From: CAJWPI01 sp964571215
GTDB taxonomy: Bacteria > Pseudomonadota > Gammaproteobacteria > Magnimaribacterales > Magnimaribacteraceae
Assembly: GCA_964571215.1 (NCBI GenBank)
Contig: CAZMZZ010000021.1
Span: 1-25,136 of the forward strand
Direction: 5' to 3'
DNA length: 25,136 nucleotides
Part shown: in pieces, positions 16,173 to 23,157 of the stretch
Layout of the letters: each line of letters starts with the position of its first letter
How positions within the stretch are numbered: position 1 is the first letter of the stretch
The notes under the pieces: generated by a model
What the model was told of the DNA's origin: nothing
Database searches by the model: none
The model's input: the letters and a program-made list of their open reading frames with translations, nothing else
Translations under genes and position numbers: made by a program

Positions 16173-16201
16173 ATTATACCAATATATAAATAATATGTAT
16201 A
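16173..16201 (-). promoter_or_regulatory. Extended -10 promoter for the structured RNA
   Basis: On the minus strand a TATACA (16201-16196, four of six -35 bases) and a perfect TATAAT (16178-16173) are spaced by 17 bases. The -10 is preceded by TGG, giving a full TGnTATAAT extended -10. The predicted start at about 16165 falls directly before the first stem-loop. It lies 22 bases past the tRNA-Pro 3' end, so the RNA need not depend on read-through from the tRNA. Confidence 0.6.
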
Positions 16202-16222
16202 GTACTTTTATGAATAATCTTT

Positions 16223-16299
16223 TGGTCGGGGCGGCCGGATTTGAACCGGCGACCACTAGACCCCCAGTCTAGTGCGCTACCAGGCTGCGCCACGCCCCG
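16223..16299 (-). tRNA. tRNA-Pro (anticodon GGG)
   Basis: A complete 77-base tRNA. The acceptor arms CGGGGCG and CGCCCCG pair perfectly, followed by discriminator A and an encoded CCA (16225-16223). The D-arm contains GGTAGCGC, the anticodon stem CTAGA/TCTAG encloses the loop CTGGGGG with anticodon GGG, and the T-loop reads TTCAAATC. It reads CCC/CCU proline codons. Its position after ihfA-merR matches conserved gammaproteobacterial gene order. Confidence 0.97.
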
Positions 16300-16311
16300 A
16301 AACTCAAAAAG

Positions 16312-16650
16312 TTAATTAATGTTATCAAGATCTCTAAGAATATCTTTAAGTTCTCTTATAGTTTCTTGATTAGAGTCTTGAAGAGATTTCTCTTCTTTCT
16401 GGAGAAGACTCCTCTTTGCACCAGATATGGTTAATCCTTCCGTGTATAGAAGGGTTCTTATTCTTCTTATGAGTAAAATATCTTTTTTTTGATAGTACCG
16501 TCTATTGCCTTTCTTTTTAACTGGACTTAATTCTTTAAATTCTTTTTCCCAAAATCTTAGTGTATGAGTTTTGACTTTACATAAATTAGCTACCTCACTA
16601 ATAGAAAAATAATCTTTATCGGGAATGGTAAGAAATTCACTTACCATCAT
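16312..16650 (-). CDS. MerR-family transcriptional regulator
   Basis: A 112-aa DNA-binding protein. The MerR winged helix-turn-helix is at the N terminus: FSISEVANLCKVKTHTLRFW (about 15-34), then NRRYYQKKDILLIRRIRTLL. A short helical tail rich in E, K and L (about 85-110) should form the dimerising coiled coil. There is no cysteine-containing effector loop or ligand domain, so it is not a metal or drug sensor of the classic type. It overlaps the end of ihfA by 14 bases, and another ATG sits one codon in. The MerR gene next to ihfA is a conserved gammaproteobacterial arrangement whose target I do not know. Confidence 0.9.
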   Translation of the reverse strand: MMVSEFLTIPDKDYFSISEVANLCKVKTHTLRFWEKEFKELSPVKKKGNRRYYQKKDILLIRRIRTLLYTEGLTISGAKRSLLQKEEKSLQDSNQETIRELKDILRDLDNIN

Positions 16651-16936
16651 ACACAGAAGTCTGTATTCTTAGCTTCTGACTTGCTCTAAAAGCAACTACT
16701 TTCCTAGCAGAAATTACTGCAGTTTCACCGGTTTTTGGATTTCTTCCTATTCTTTCTTCTTTTTCTACAAGATTAAAGGTACCAAAACCTGCAAGTTTTA
16801 CATCTTCATTTTTTTCTAAAGATAAGATAATTTCTTCTAAAAAAACTTCTAGTAATTCTCTGGATTCTCTCTTGTTTAAGCCCAAAGTAGTGTGGAGGTT
16901 CTCTATTAGATCTGATTTTTTTATTGTATTTGTCAT
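16637..16936 (-). CDS. ihfA: Integration host factor, alpha subunit
   Basis: A 99-aa nucleoid protein that pairs with IhfB to bend DNA sharply. The HU/IHF signature is seen as FGTFNLVEKEERIGRNPKTG, with the beta-arm motif GRNPKTGE and intercalating P67. The N-terminal KKSDLIENLHTTLGLNKRES is typical of the alpha subunit rather than HU, as is its place downstream of pheT. Its ATG overlaps the pheT stop by one base (TAATG), giving tight coupling, and merR overlaps its 3' end. Confidence 0.96.
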   Translation of the reverse strand: MTNTIKKSDLIENLHTTLGLNKRESRELLEVFLEEIILSLEKNEDVKLAGFGTFNLVEKEERIGRNPKTGETAVISARKVVAFRASQKLRIQTSVYDGK

Positions 16937-18981
16937 TAATCTCTCAGTCTTGCTCCCAGTTCTTTAGAAAGACAGCTTACAATTTTTCTTATATAAACAT
17001 CAACTTCCTTATCTTCAAGAGTTCTTTTTTTAGATTGCCAAGTTAATGCAAATGCCAAACTCTTCTTGTCATTTGGTATACCTTTGCCTTCATAAACATC
17101 AAAAACTTCAAGGTTAACTAAATTCTTTCCAGCATTTTTAGAAATTAATCTTATTAATTTAACACTCTCTAGTTGTTTATCCACCACAAAAGCAAGATCT
17201 CTATGCACAGCAGGTTGTCTAGAAAAATCTTTAAATCTTTTTGAGATATCTTTTTCTAAACTTCCAGCTAATATCTCAAACAAGAATATATCTTCTTTTA
17301 AATCATATATGTCAGATAATCTTGGGTCTAAAGATCCAATAACACCTATACTATTTTTTTGACCTTTTAAGTTTATGCTTGCTGTCTTTCCTGGATGAAG
17401 AAAGGGGTGAGAAGCTTTTGTAAATTCTACTGGCTGATTACAAGACAAATAAATTGATTCCAAATGACCCTTCAAACCAAAAAAGCTAGCTTTTCGAGAC
17501 CTTTCAGACCAATGAGCTTTTTCCTCCAAGCCTGATATTAAACCCGAGATATAGGTTTCTTCTTTTACCCCAGTTTTAGATGTTCTCTTATAAGTTCTTC
17601 CCATTTCAACTATCTTGCAGTCAGTTGATCCTCTTTTTGAATTATAAATAAATGTTTGCAAAAGTCCTGGTAATAGACTGGGTCTCATAACTGACATAGT
17701 TGAGGAAATAGGATTAGATACTTTGATTAATGAATCTACTGCTGCACAAGATCTTGCACTAGCTTCATCAATAAATGAATAGGTTATAACCTCGTTGTAA
17801 CCTAGGGAAAGAAAAGGCAATTTATCTAAAGATAAAATTTTGTACTCAGAATTTTTTCTTGGTAAAGATTTTAGAGACTTAGGTGGGATTTTGTCATAAC
17901 CTTTTAATCTTGCTACTTCTTCAATTAGATCCATTTCTATAGAAAGATCAAACCTCCATGAAGGTACTTCACAGGTAATCTTATCTAGGTCCTTCTTAGG
18001 TTTAGTTGTTATGTCTAAACTTCTAAGAGTCTTCAAAATATCTTGATTAGAAATTGACGATCCTAAGAATTTATTTACTTTAGTGCAATCCAAAGAAATC
18101 AACTTCTTTTTAGGAAAATGGCTCTTCTTTGATACTTCTTGGATAGGTCCAAAAGATCCGCCTAAATGTAATTTTATAAGGTCACTAGCCCTTTCTATTG
18201 CTGTTTTCTGTAAATTGTAATCAACTCCTCTTTCAAATCTCATTGATGCATCTGTCTGTAATCCAAATCTTCTTGCTCTGCCTCTAATTACATAAGGACT
18301 AAAAAAAGCACTTTCAAGTAGAATCGACTTAGTTTTATTACTTATACCAGAATCTTTTCCACCCATTATTCCTGCAAGAGCTATACAATTCTCCTTATCA
18401 GATATAACTAGACAGTCTTTAGTTAGCTTAATTTCCTCCTCATTAAGTAAAGATATTTTCTCTCCTTGCTTTGCAAATCTTACATTGATACTTCCCTGCA
18501 GCTTATCTGCATCAAATGCATGAAGAGGTTGTCCTAATTCTAATAATACATAGTTTGTTATATCTACAATAGGATCTATAGACTTTATGCCACAAAGTTT
18601 TAGTCGTTCTCCAATGAACGGAGGTATTTTTTGTTTTATATTAATTTTATCGATATATCTTCCTACATATCTAGGAGCAGCCTCGTGGGTCTTAATAGTA
18701 AAAGGGCTCTTAATCTGCTCGTTTAAAGTCTTAACTTTAGGTAGTTTCAAAGGAATCTTATTTAAAGCTGCTATTTCTCTAGCTACACCTAGAACGCTAA
18801 AACAGTCTCCTCTATTTGGAGTTATATCAAGCTTAATAACAGCATCTTCACCTGATGAAAAAGATTTAAAGTATTTTAAATCTTCTACTTCTAGACCTAG
18901 CATAGTTAATTGATCACACAATTCTTCTGCTGAAGTTTTGATTTCTACAAACTCTTTAAGCCAATTTGCTGTGATTAGCAT
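16936..18981 (-). CDS. pheT: Phenylalanyl-tRNA synthetase beta subunit without the OB-fold tRNA-binding domain
   Basis: Forms the alpha2-beta2 PheRS with PheS and carries tRNA-binding and editing functions. It is 681 aa, whereas E. coli PheT is 795. Residues 1-34 (to TMLGLEVEDL) align with the normal N terminus, and the next stretch (from about 36; VIKLDITPNRGDC at 48-60) aligns with E. coli sequence that begins about 110 residues later. The missing part is the EMAP-like OB-fold (tRNA-bind) domain. The rest is intact: the B3/B4 editing region with ELGQPLHAFD and GIMGGKDSG, the B5 region with DLIEEVARLKGYDKIP (351-366), and the C-terminal FDX-ACB domain with RQPAVHRDLAFVVD and FDVYEGKGIP. The frame is continuous with no frameshift. 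It lies 7 bases after pheS. Confidence 0.96.
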   Translation of the reverse strand: MLITANWLKEFVEIKTSAEELCDQLTMLGLEVEDLKYFKSFSSGEDAVIKLDITPNRGDCFSVLGVAREIAALNKIPLKLPKVKTLNEQIKSPFTIKTHEAAPRYVGRYIDKINIKQKIPPFIGERLKLCGIKSIDPIVDITNYVLLELGQPLHAFDADKLQGSINVRFAKQGEKISLLNEEEIKLTKDCLVISDKENCIALAGIMGGKDSGISNKTKSILLESAFFSPYVIRGRARRFGLQTDASMRFERGVDYNLQKTAIERASDLIKLHLGGSFGPIQEVSKKSHFPKKKLISLDCTKVNKFLGSSISNQDILKTLRSLDITTKPKKDLDKITCEVPSWRFDLSIEMDLIEEVARLKGYDKIPPKSLKSLPRKNSEYKILSLDKLPFLSLGYNEVITYSFIDEASARSCAAVDSLIKVSNPISSTMSVMRPSLLPGLLQTFIYNSKRGSTDCKIVEMGRTYKRTSKTGVKEETYISGLISGLEEKAHWSERSRKASFFGLKGHLESIYLSCNQPVEFTKASHPFLHPGKTASINLKGQKNSIGVIGSLDPRLSDIYDLKEDIFLFEILAGSLEKDISKRFKDFSRQPAVHRDLAFVVDKQLESVKLIRLISKNAGKNLVNLEVFDVYEGKGIPNDKKSLAFALTWQSKKRTLEDKEVDVYIRKIVSCLSKELGARLRD

Positions 18982-18988
18982 GATAAAT

Positions 18989-19963
18989 CTAAAACTGCTT
19001 TAAGAATCTAAGATCATTTTCAAAAAAATCTCTTAAGTCTTTTATTCCATACTTAAGCATTGAAATTCTTTCTGGACCTAGTCCAAAAGCAAATCCATGG
19101 TGTTTGCGCTCATTAATGCCACAATTTTTTAAGACATTAGGATGAACCATCCCACAACCCATGATCTCCAACCAACCTTTCTTCCACTTTATATCCACTT
19201 CAGCTGAAGGCTCAGTGAAAGGAAAATAAGATGGCCTAAACCTTAACTCAACTTTCTCTCCAAAAAAATCTATAACAAAATCTCTTATCAAGCCTTTAAG
19301 AGTAGCAAAAGAAGCTCTCTCCTCAATCACTAAACCTTCTATATTGTGGTACATGGGAGTATGAGTTAAATCAGAATCCTTTCTAAAGACTCTTCCAGGA
19401 CAAATCATCCTGATAGGAGGTCCTTTCTTTTGCATAGTTCTAATCTGAACAGGTGAAGTGTGAGTTCTAAGTAATTTTCCGTTCTCAAGATAAAAAGTAT
19501 CATGCATATCTTTAGCAGGATGATCTTCAGGTATATTCAGAGCTTCAAAATTATAATAATCTGTCTCAATTTCTGGTCCTAGAACAACTTCAAAACCTAG
19601 GTTAGTAAAAAATTTGCTAATATCTCTGATAGTAGAAGTAACAGGATGAAGAGTCCCTAAAGAAGCCTGCCTTCCAGGTAATGTTATATCTACTCTCTCA
19701 GATGATAATCTATCTAAAGAAGTATCATCCTTAAACTGTTGAGCTTTAGTTAAATATGCATCTTGAAGTTCTACTTTCAGGAGATTCAAAGATTTTCCTA
19801 CTGATTTTCTTTCTTCTATAGGTATTGAGCTTAGCCCCTTGAGTAAAATATTTATCTCACCTTTTTTCCCCAAAAGGTCTTTATGTACTTTAGATAACTC
19901 TGATAAATCATGGGATTCTCTGAGAGTTTTTAAAGCTTTTTTTCTTATTGAAGAAATTTTCAT
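18989..19963 (-). CDS. pheS: Phenylalanyl-tRNA synthetase alpha subunit
   Basis: Catalytic subunit that charges tRNA-Phe. The 324-aa chain has an N-terminal helical coiled-coil arm (about 1-85) and a class II catalytic core with HPAKDMHDTFY (148-158), RTHTSPVQIRTM (166-177), motif 2 around 188-215, MGCGMVHPNVL (268-278) and motif 3 GFAFGLGPERI (290-300). Length matches E. coli (327 aa). The 84-base gap to rplT upstream holds an AT-rich palindrome and no Phe-rich leader peptide, so E. coli-type pheM attenuation is not evident. Confidence 0.98.
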   Translation of the reverse strand: MKISSIRKKALKTLRESHDLSELSKVHKDLLGKKGEINILLKGLSSIPIEERKSVGKSLNLLKVELQDAYLTKAQQFKDDTSLDRLSSERVDITLPGRQASLGTLHPVTSTIRDISKFFTNLGFEVVLGPEIETDYYNFEALNIPEDHPAKDMHDTFYLENGKLLRTHTSPVQIRTMQKKGPPIRMICPGRVFRKDSDLTHTPMYHNIEGLVIEERASFATLKGLIRDFVIDFFGEKVELRFRPSYFPFTEPSAEVDIKWKKGWLEIMGCGMVHPNVLKNCGINERKHHGFAFGLGPERISMLKYGIKDLRDFFENDLRFLKQF

Positions 19964-19995
19964 TTAACTCAATCACTTTAAGATAATTAGAAACA

Positions 19996-20013
19996 TCATT
20001 ATAGATATAATGA
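19996..20013 (-). repeat. AT-rich palindrome between rplT and pheS
   Basis: A perfect seven-base inverted repeat with a four-base centre (TCATTAT, 4 bases, ATAATGA) lies in the pheS leader. It includes a TATAAT on the minus strand (20003-19998) but has no matching -35 and no T-run after it, so neither a promoter nor a terminator is well supported. Most of the rest of this 84-base gap (19964-20047) shows nothing recognisable. Confidence 0.35.
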
Positions 20014-20047
20014 GCTTGAGAGGGAGAATTTGATACAGAAATTTTCT

Positions 20048-20407
20048 TTAAGCAGCTAATTGCTCCTTTGCTTCTGCGACAATCAGGCTGAAAGCTTGCT
20101 TATCGTGAACTGCAATATCAGCTAAAGTCTTCCTGTCGAGAGTAATATTGGCCTTTTTTAATCCAGCAATCAGTCTGCTATAAGAAATACCATTTTCTCT
20201 CGCTGCTGCATTAATTCTTAAAATCCACAAAGACCTAAATGATCTTTTCTTTTGTCTTCTGTCTCTATATGCATATTGCCCAGCTCTCATAACTGCTTGT
20301 TTGGCAACTTTAAAGGTTCTGCTTCTAGCACCTCTGTACCCTTTTGCACGTTTTAAGATTTTCTTATGACGCTTTCTACTTTGTACACTATTCTTAGTTC
20401 TTGACAT
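20048..20407 (-). CDS. rplT: 50S ribosomal protein L20
   Basis: A 119-aa, strongly basic large-subunit protein needed early in 50S assembly. The family pattern is clear: a basic N-terminal extension (SRTKNSVQSRKRHKKILKRA), then AKGYRGARSRTFKVAKQAV, YAYRDRRQKKRSFRSLWILR and INAAARENGISYSRLI. It follows rpmI by 11 bases in the infC-rpmI-rplT operon. In E. coli L20 represses rpmI translation through an mRNA structure; I did not identify an equivalent here. Confidence 0.98.
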   Translation of the reverse strand: MSRTKNSVQSRKRHKKILKRAKGYRGARSRTFKVAKQAVMRAGQYAYRDRRQKKRSFRSLWILRINAAARENGISYSRLIAGLKKANITLDRKTLADIAVHDKQAFSLIVAEAKEQLAA

Positions 20408-20418
20408 GATTATCTATA

Positions 20419-20616
20419 TTAATTTTTTTTCCTTAACATTCTTTTAACAGGTCTATCATCACCTTTTGAAACTGAGATTGTTCCTCTAAGCTGTCTTTTT
20501 CTTTTTGTAGACATCTTGGTAAGTATATGACTCTTATTAGATTTTTTTCTTTTAATTCCACTTCCTGTGACTTTAAACCTTTTTTTTGCTCCACTATGTA
20601 CTTTAAGCTTTGGCAT
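20419..20616 (-). CDS. rpmI: 50S ribosomal protein L35
   Basis: A 65-aa basic ribosomal protein starting MPKLKVHSGAKKRFKVTGSG and ending KRMLRKKN, with the usual central KRKKSNKSHILTKMSTKRKRQLRG-type lysine/arginine-rich stretch (residues 22-45). A Shine-Dalgarno AAGGA lies about five bases before the ATG, directly after the infC stop. Full length for the family. Confidence 0.97.
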   Translation of the reverse strand: MPKLKVHSGAKKRFKVTGSGIKRKKSNKSHILTKMSTKRKRQLRGTISVSKGDDRPVKRMLRKKN

Positions 20617-20625
20617 GTTTTCCTT

Positions 20626-21165
20626 CTATTTCTTACTTGGAACCATCAACATCACTAATTGACGACCTTCTAAAGTTGGAAATTGCTCAACTATCGCGGT
20701 GTCTTCCAGATCGGCCTCTACCCTTTTTAGTAAATCTAAACCTATTTGTTGATGTACCATCTCTCTTCCTCTAAATCTTAATGTTACCTTAGCCCTATCT
20801 CCATTCTCTAAAAAACTTTTTATCTTATTAACCTTGATCTGATAATCGTTCTCTTCAGTTACCGGTCTAAACTTTATTTCCTTTATTTGTACTCTCTTCT
20901 GTTTCTTCTTCGAAGCTGTTTTTTGTTTTTTGGATTCAAATAAGTGTTTACCATGATTCATTAATCTACAAACCAATGGATCTCCTTCTTTAACCATCTG
21001 AACCAAATCTAGTGATTTCTCTTTTGCTATATTCAGTGCATCATTGAGGGATACTATCCCCAACTGTTCACCTGACTCTCCAATTAACCTAACCTTGTTA
21101 GCTCTAATTCTTTCATTTATAGCAAGTCTTTTATCAGACTTCTTTTCATATCTTCTATTTATTAT
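20626..21165 (-). CDS. infC: Translation initiation factor IF-3 with an apparent AUA start codon
   Basis: Binds the 30S subunit, prevents premature 50S joining and checks start-codon pairing. The frame from the first plausible internal start (TTG at 21063) gives only 145 aa and cuts off the N-terminal domain. Reading upstream in frame, the family sequence continues (NRRYEKKSDKRLAINERIR, then NKVRLIGESGEQL) until TAG at 21168-21166. Between that stop and 21063 there is no ATG, GTG or TTG in frame; the codons right after the stop are ATA ATA. A perfect Shine-Dalgarno AAGGAGG (21177-21171) lies five bases before the first ATA. Starting there the protein has 179 aa, against 180 in E. coli. E. coli infC uses AUU and is autoregulated by IF3 rejecting it, so an AUA start would serve the same purpose. 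Confidence 0.95.
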   Translation of the reverse strand: MINRRYEKKSDKRLAINERIRANKVRLIGESGEQLGIVSLNDALNIAKEKSLDLVQMVKEGDPLVCRLMNHGKHLFESKKQKTASKKKQKRVQIKEIKFRPVTEENDYQIKVNKIKSFLENGDRAKVTLRFRGREMVHQQIGLDLLKRVEADLEDTAIVEQFPTLEGRQLVMLMVPSKK

Positions 21166-21170
21166 CTATT

Positions 21171-21177
21171 CCTCCTT
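21171..21177 (-). promoter_or_regulatory. Shine-Dalgarno that fixes the non-canonical infC start
   Basis: AAGGAGG on the minus strand lies directly after the thrS stop codon (21179-21181) and five bases before the first in-frame ATA of infC (eight before the second). It is one of the strongest ribosome binding sites in the window and is far too distant, over 100 bases, to serve the TTG at 21063. Confidence 0.8.
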
Positions 21178-21178
21178 T

Positions 21179-23086
21179 CTATCTTTTAGCTTCTATCTCG
21201 TTCTTTAAAAGAATTCTAAAGTCTTTTAAAGACATTTGTCCTAAATCCTCCGCCCCTCTAGCCCGGACTGAAATAGTATTATTTTCTACCTCTTTATCTC
21301 CTACTACTAGGAGATAAGGTGTCCTTTGAATAGAGTGGTCGCGAATTTTATAAGTGATCTTCTCATTCCTCAAGTCACTTTCGACTCTAAAGTCATTTTT
21401 TATTAAAGATTCTTTTACTGAAATTGCATATTCTCTATGTTTATCGCTTATATTTAGAACTACAGCTTGTACAGGAGAGAGCCAGGTCGGGAATGCTCCG
21501 CTGTAATGTTCAATAAGGATTCCTATAAACCTTTCAAAGGATCCTAAAGTAGCTCTGTGCAACATAATTGGTATTTCTTTATCACCTTTCTCTGTTATAT
21601 ATTTTGCACCTAAACGTTCAGGCATAGAGAAGTCTACTTGTATGGTGCCACACTGCCAGACCCTGTTAAGAGAGTCTTTTAAATTGAATTCAATTTTAGG
21701 TCCATAGAATGCCCCTTCTCCAGGTAAAGGCTCCCAATCTACACCCCTATTATTAAGAACTTCAGATAAAGTTTTCTCAGATTTATCCCAAACGAGGTCA
21801 TCCCCTACCCTTAGTTCAGGTCTAGTAGCCATTTTTAGATGTATATCTTTGAAACCAAAATCTTTGTAAACCTCAAAAACCATATCGATAAAATTGGAAA
21901 CCTCATCTGCTACTTGGTCAAGTGAACAAAAGATGTGAGCATCGTCTTGTGTAAAACTCCTTACCCTCATCAATCCATGTAAAGTGCCTGATGGTTCATC
22001 CCTTGTACATGAACCAAACTCACTTAACCTTAATGGAAGTTCTTTGTAACTCCTTAATCCTTGATTAAAGACTTGGACATGTCCAGGGCAATTCATTGGT
22101 TTAACAGCATATTCTCTAGATTCTGATTTAGTCCTAAACATATTTTGATCAAATTTTTCAGTGTGGCCTGATTTCTCCCATAATGAGATATCTAAAATAG
22201 AAGGTGTGTGGATCTCCTTATACCCATTCTCTATTTGTTTGTATCTTAAATATTTTTCTACTTCGTTGTATAAAGCTTTTCCATGTGGATGCCAAAAAGG
22301 CATTCCTGGTGCTTCTTCTTGAAAATGAAAAAGGTTTAACTTTCTTCCTAACTTTCTGTGGTCCCTTTTCTCAGCTTCAGTTAACTTTTCTAAGTGTTGG
22401 TCTAGGTCTTCTTTTGTTCTCCATGCAGTTCCATAGATCCTTTGAAGCATTTCATTATTAGAATCCCCTTTCCAATAAGCACCTGCTAATTTAGTTAACT
22501 TAAAGGCTTTAAGATGTCTTGTATTAGTCACATGAGGTCCTCTGCACATATCTATATACTCTTCATGATGGTATACAGCAATAATCTCTTCTTTAGGAAT
22601 TTCTTGTATTATTCGTAGCTTGTAAGTTTCATTTCTTTTTTTAAAAATGTCCGTAGCCTTTTTCTTTGAGACTACCTCTCTGACTATATTGTAATTTTTC
22701 TTTGCTAGAGAGATCATACGCTCCTCTAAGGCAGCAAGATCATCTTCATTAAGTGGTTTCTCTAATAAAAAATCATAGTAAAACCCGTCATCAATTACAG
22801 GGCCTATAGCTAATCTAACATCTGGGTAAAGTTGCTTTAAGGCATGAGCTAATAAGTGTGCACAAGAATGTCTAATTACCTCAAGACCTTCAAGATCTTT
22901 TGCTGTTAAAACCTCAACTTTGCAATCTTCAGAAATTTCATAAGAAATATCTACTAATTGACCATCTATTCTTGCAGCTACAGCAGACTTTGCTAAAGAA
23001 TTACTTATATCTTTAGCTAATTGTTCTACCGTAACTATGCTGTCAAAATCTTTTTTTGAGTTATCTGGGAGAGTTACTTGAGGCAT
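21179..23086 (-). CDS. thrS: Threonyl-tRNA synthetase
   Basis: Charges tRNA-Thr and edits mischarged serine. The 635-aa protein has the full architecture: a TGS domain (1-62), the N2 editing domain with H73/H77 (HSCAHLLAH) and C181/H185 (CRGPH), the class II catalytic core with zinc ligands C333 (MNCPGH), H384 (DDAHIF) and H510 (MLHRA), and a C-terminal anticodon-binding domain (about 530-635). It begins the translation-gene operon, with infC 13 bases downstream. A short leader with an anticodon-arm-like hairpin just before the ATG implies that ThrRS represses its own translation, as known in E. coli. Confidence 0.98.
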   Translation of the reverse strand: MPQVTLPDNSKKDFDSIVTVEQLAKDISNSLAKSAVAARIDGQLVDISYEISEDCKVEVLTAKDLEGLEVIRHSCAHLLAHALKQLYPDVRLAIGPVIDDGFYYDFLLEKPLNEDDLAALEERMISLAKKNYNIVREVVSKKKATDIFKKRNETYKLRIIQEIPKEEIIAVYHHEEYIDMCRGPHVTNTRHLKAFKLTKLAGAYWKGDSNNEMLQRIYGTAWRTKEDLDQHLEKLTEAEKRDHRKLGRKLNLFHFQEEAPGMPFWHPHGKALYNEVEKYLRYKQIENGYKEIHTPSILDISLWEKSGHTEKFDQNMFRTKSESREYAVKPMNCPGHVQVFNQGLRSYKELPLRLSEFGSCTRDEPSGTLHGLMRVRSFTQDDAHIFCSLDQVADEVSNFIDMVFEVYKDFGFKDIHLKMATRPELRVGDDLVWDKSEKTLSEVLNNRGVDWEPLPGEGAFYGPKIEFNLKDSLNRVWQCGTIQVDFSMPERLGAKYITEKGDKEIPIMLHRATLGSFERFIGILIEHYSGAFPTWLSPVQAVVLNISDKHREYAISVKESLIKNDFRVESDLRNEKITYKIRDHSIQRTPYLLVVGDKEVENNTISVRARGAEDLGQMSLKDFRILLKNEIEAKR

Positions 23087-23094
23087 AATCAGTG

Positions 23095-23115
23095 GTGACC
23101 CTTACAAAAGGTCAC
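23095..23115 (-). promoter_or_regulatory. thrS leader hairpin mimicking the tRNA-Thr(UGU) anticodon arm
   Basis: On the minus strand GTGACC (23115-23110) pairs with GGTCAC (23100-23095), and a U-G pair closes a seven-base loop UUUGUAA. Placed on tRNA numbering this gives U33, anticodon UGU at 34-36 and A37, that is, a threonine anticodon loop. The hairpin ends eight bases before the thrS ATG, and its 3' side contains the only Shine-Dalgarno-like AAGGG. ThrRS binding here would block the ribosome, as in the established E. coli thrS operator. Confidence 0.75.
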
Positions 23116-23125
23116 TTGTATTTAC

Positions 23126-23154
23126 ATTCTATTTTTCTTTTAGTTTGCATGCAA
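23126..23154 (-). promoter_or_regulatory. Candidate thrS promoter
   Basis: On the minus strand TTGCAT (23154-23149) and TAGAAT (23131-23126, five of six -10 bases) are spaced by 17 bases. The -35 matches only three of six positions and lies inside the palindrome TTGCATGCAA (23145-23154). The predicted start at about 23119 places the anticodon-like hairpin at the very 5' end of the mRNA. Confidence 0.4.
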
Positions 23155-23157
23155 CAC

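Noticed and set aside
19973..19999. Short frame (MMFLIILK) in the pheS leader as a pheM-like attenuator peptide
   Set aside because: It has only one phenylalanine codon, and the nearby palindrome has no terminator form, so Phe-dependent attenuation is not supported.
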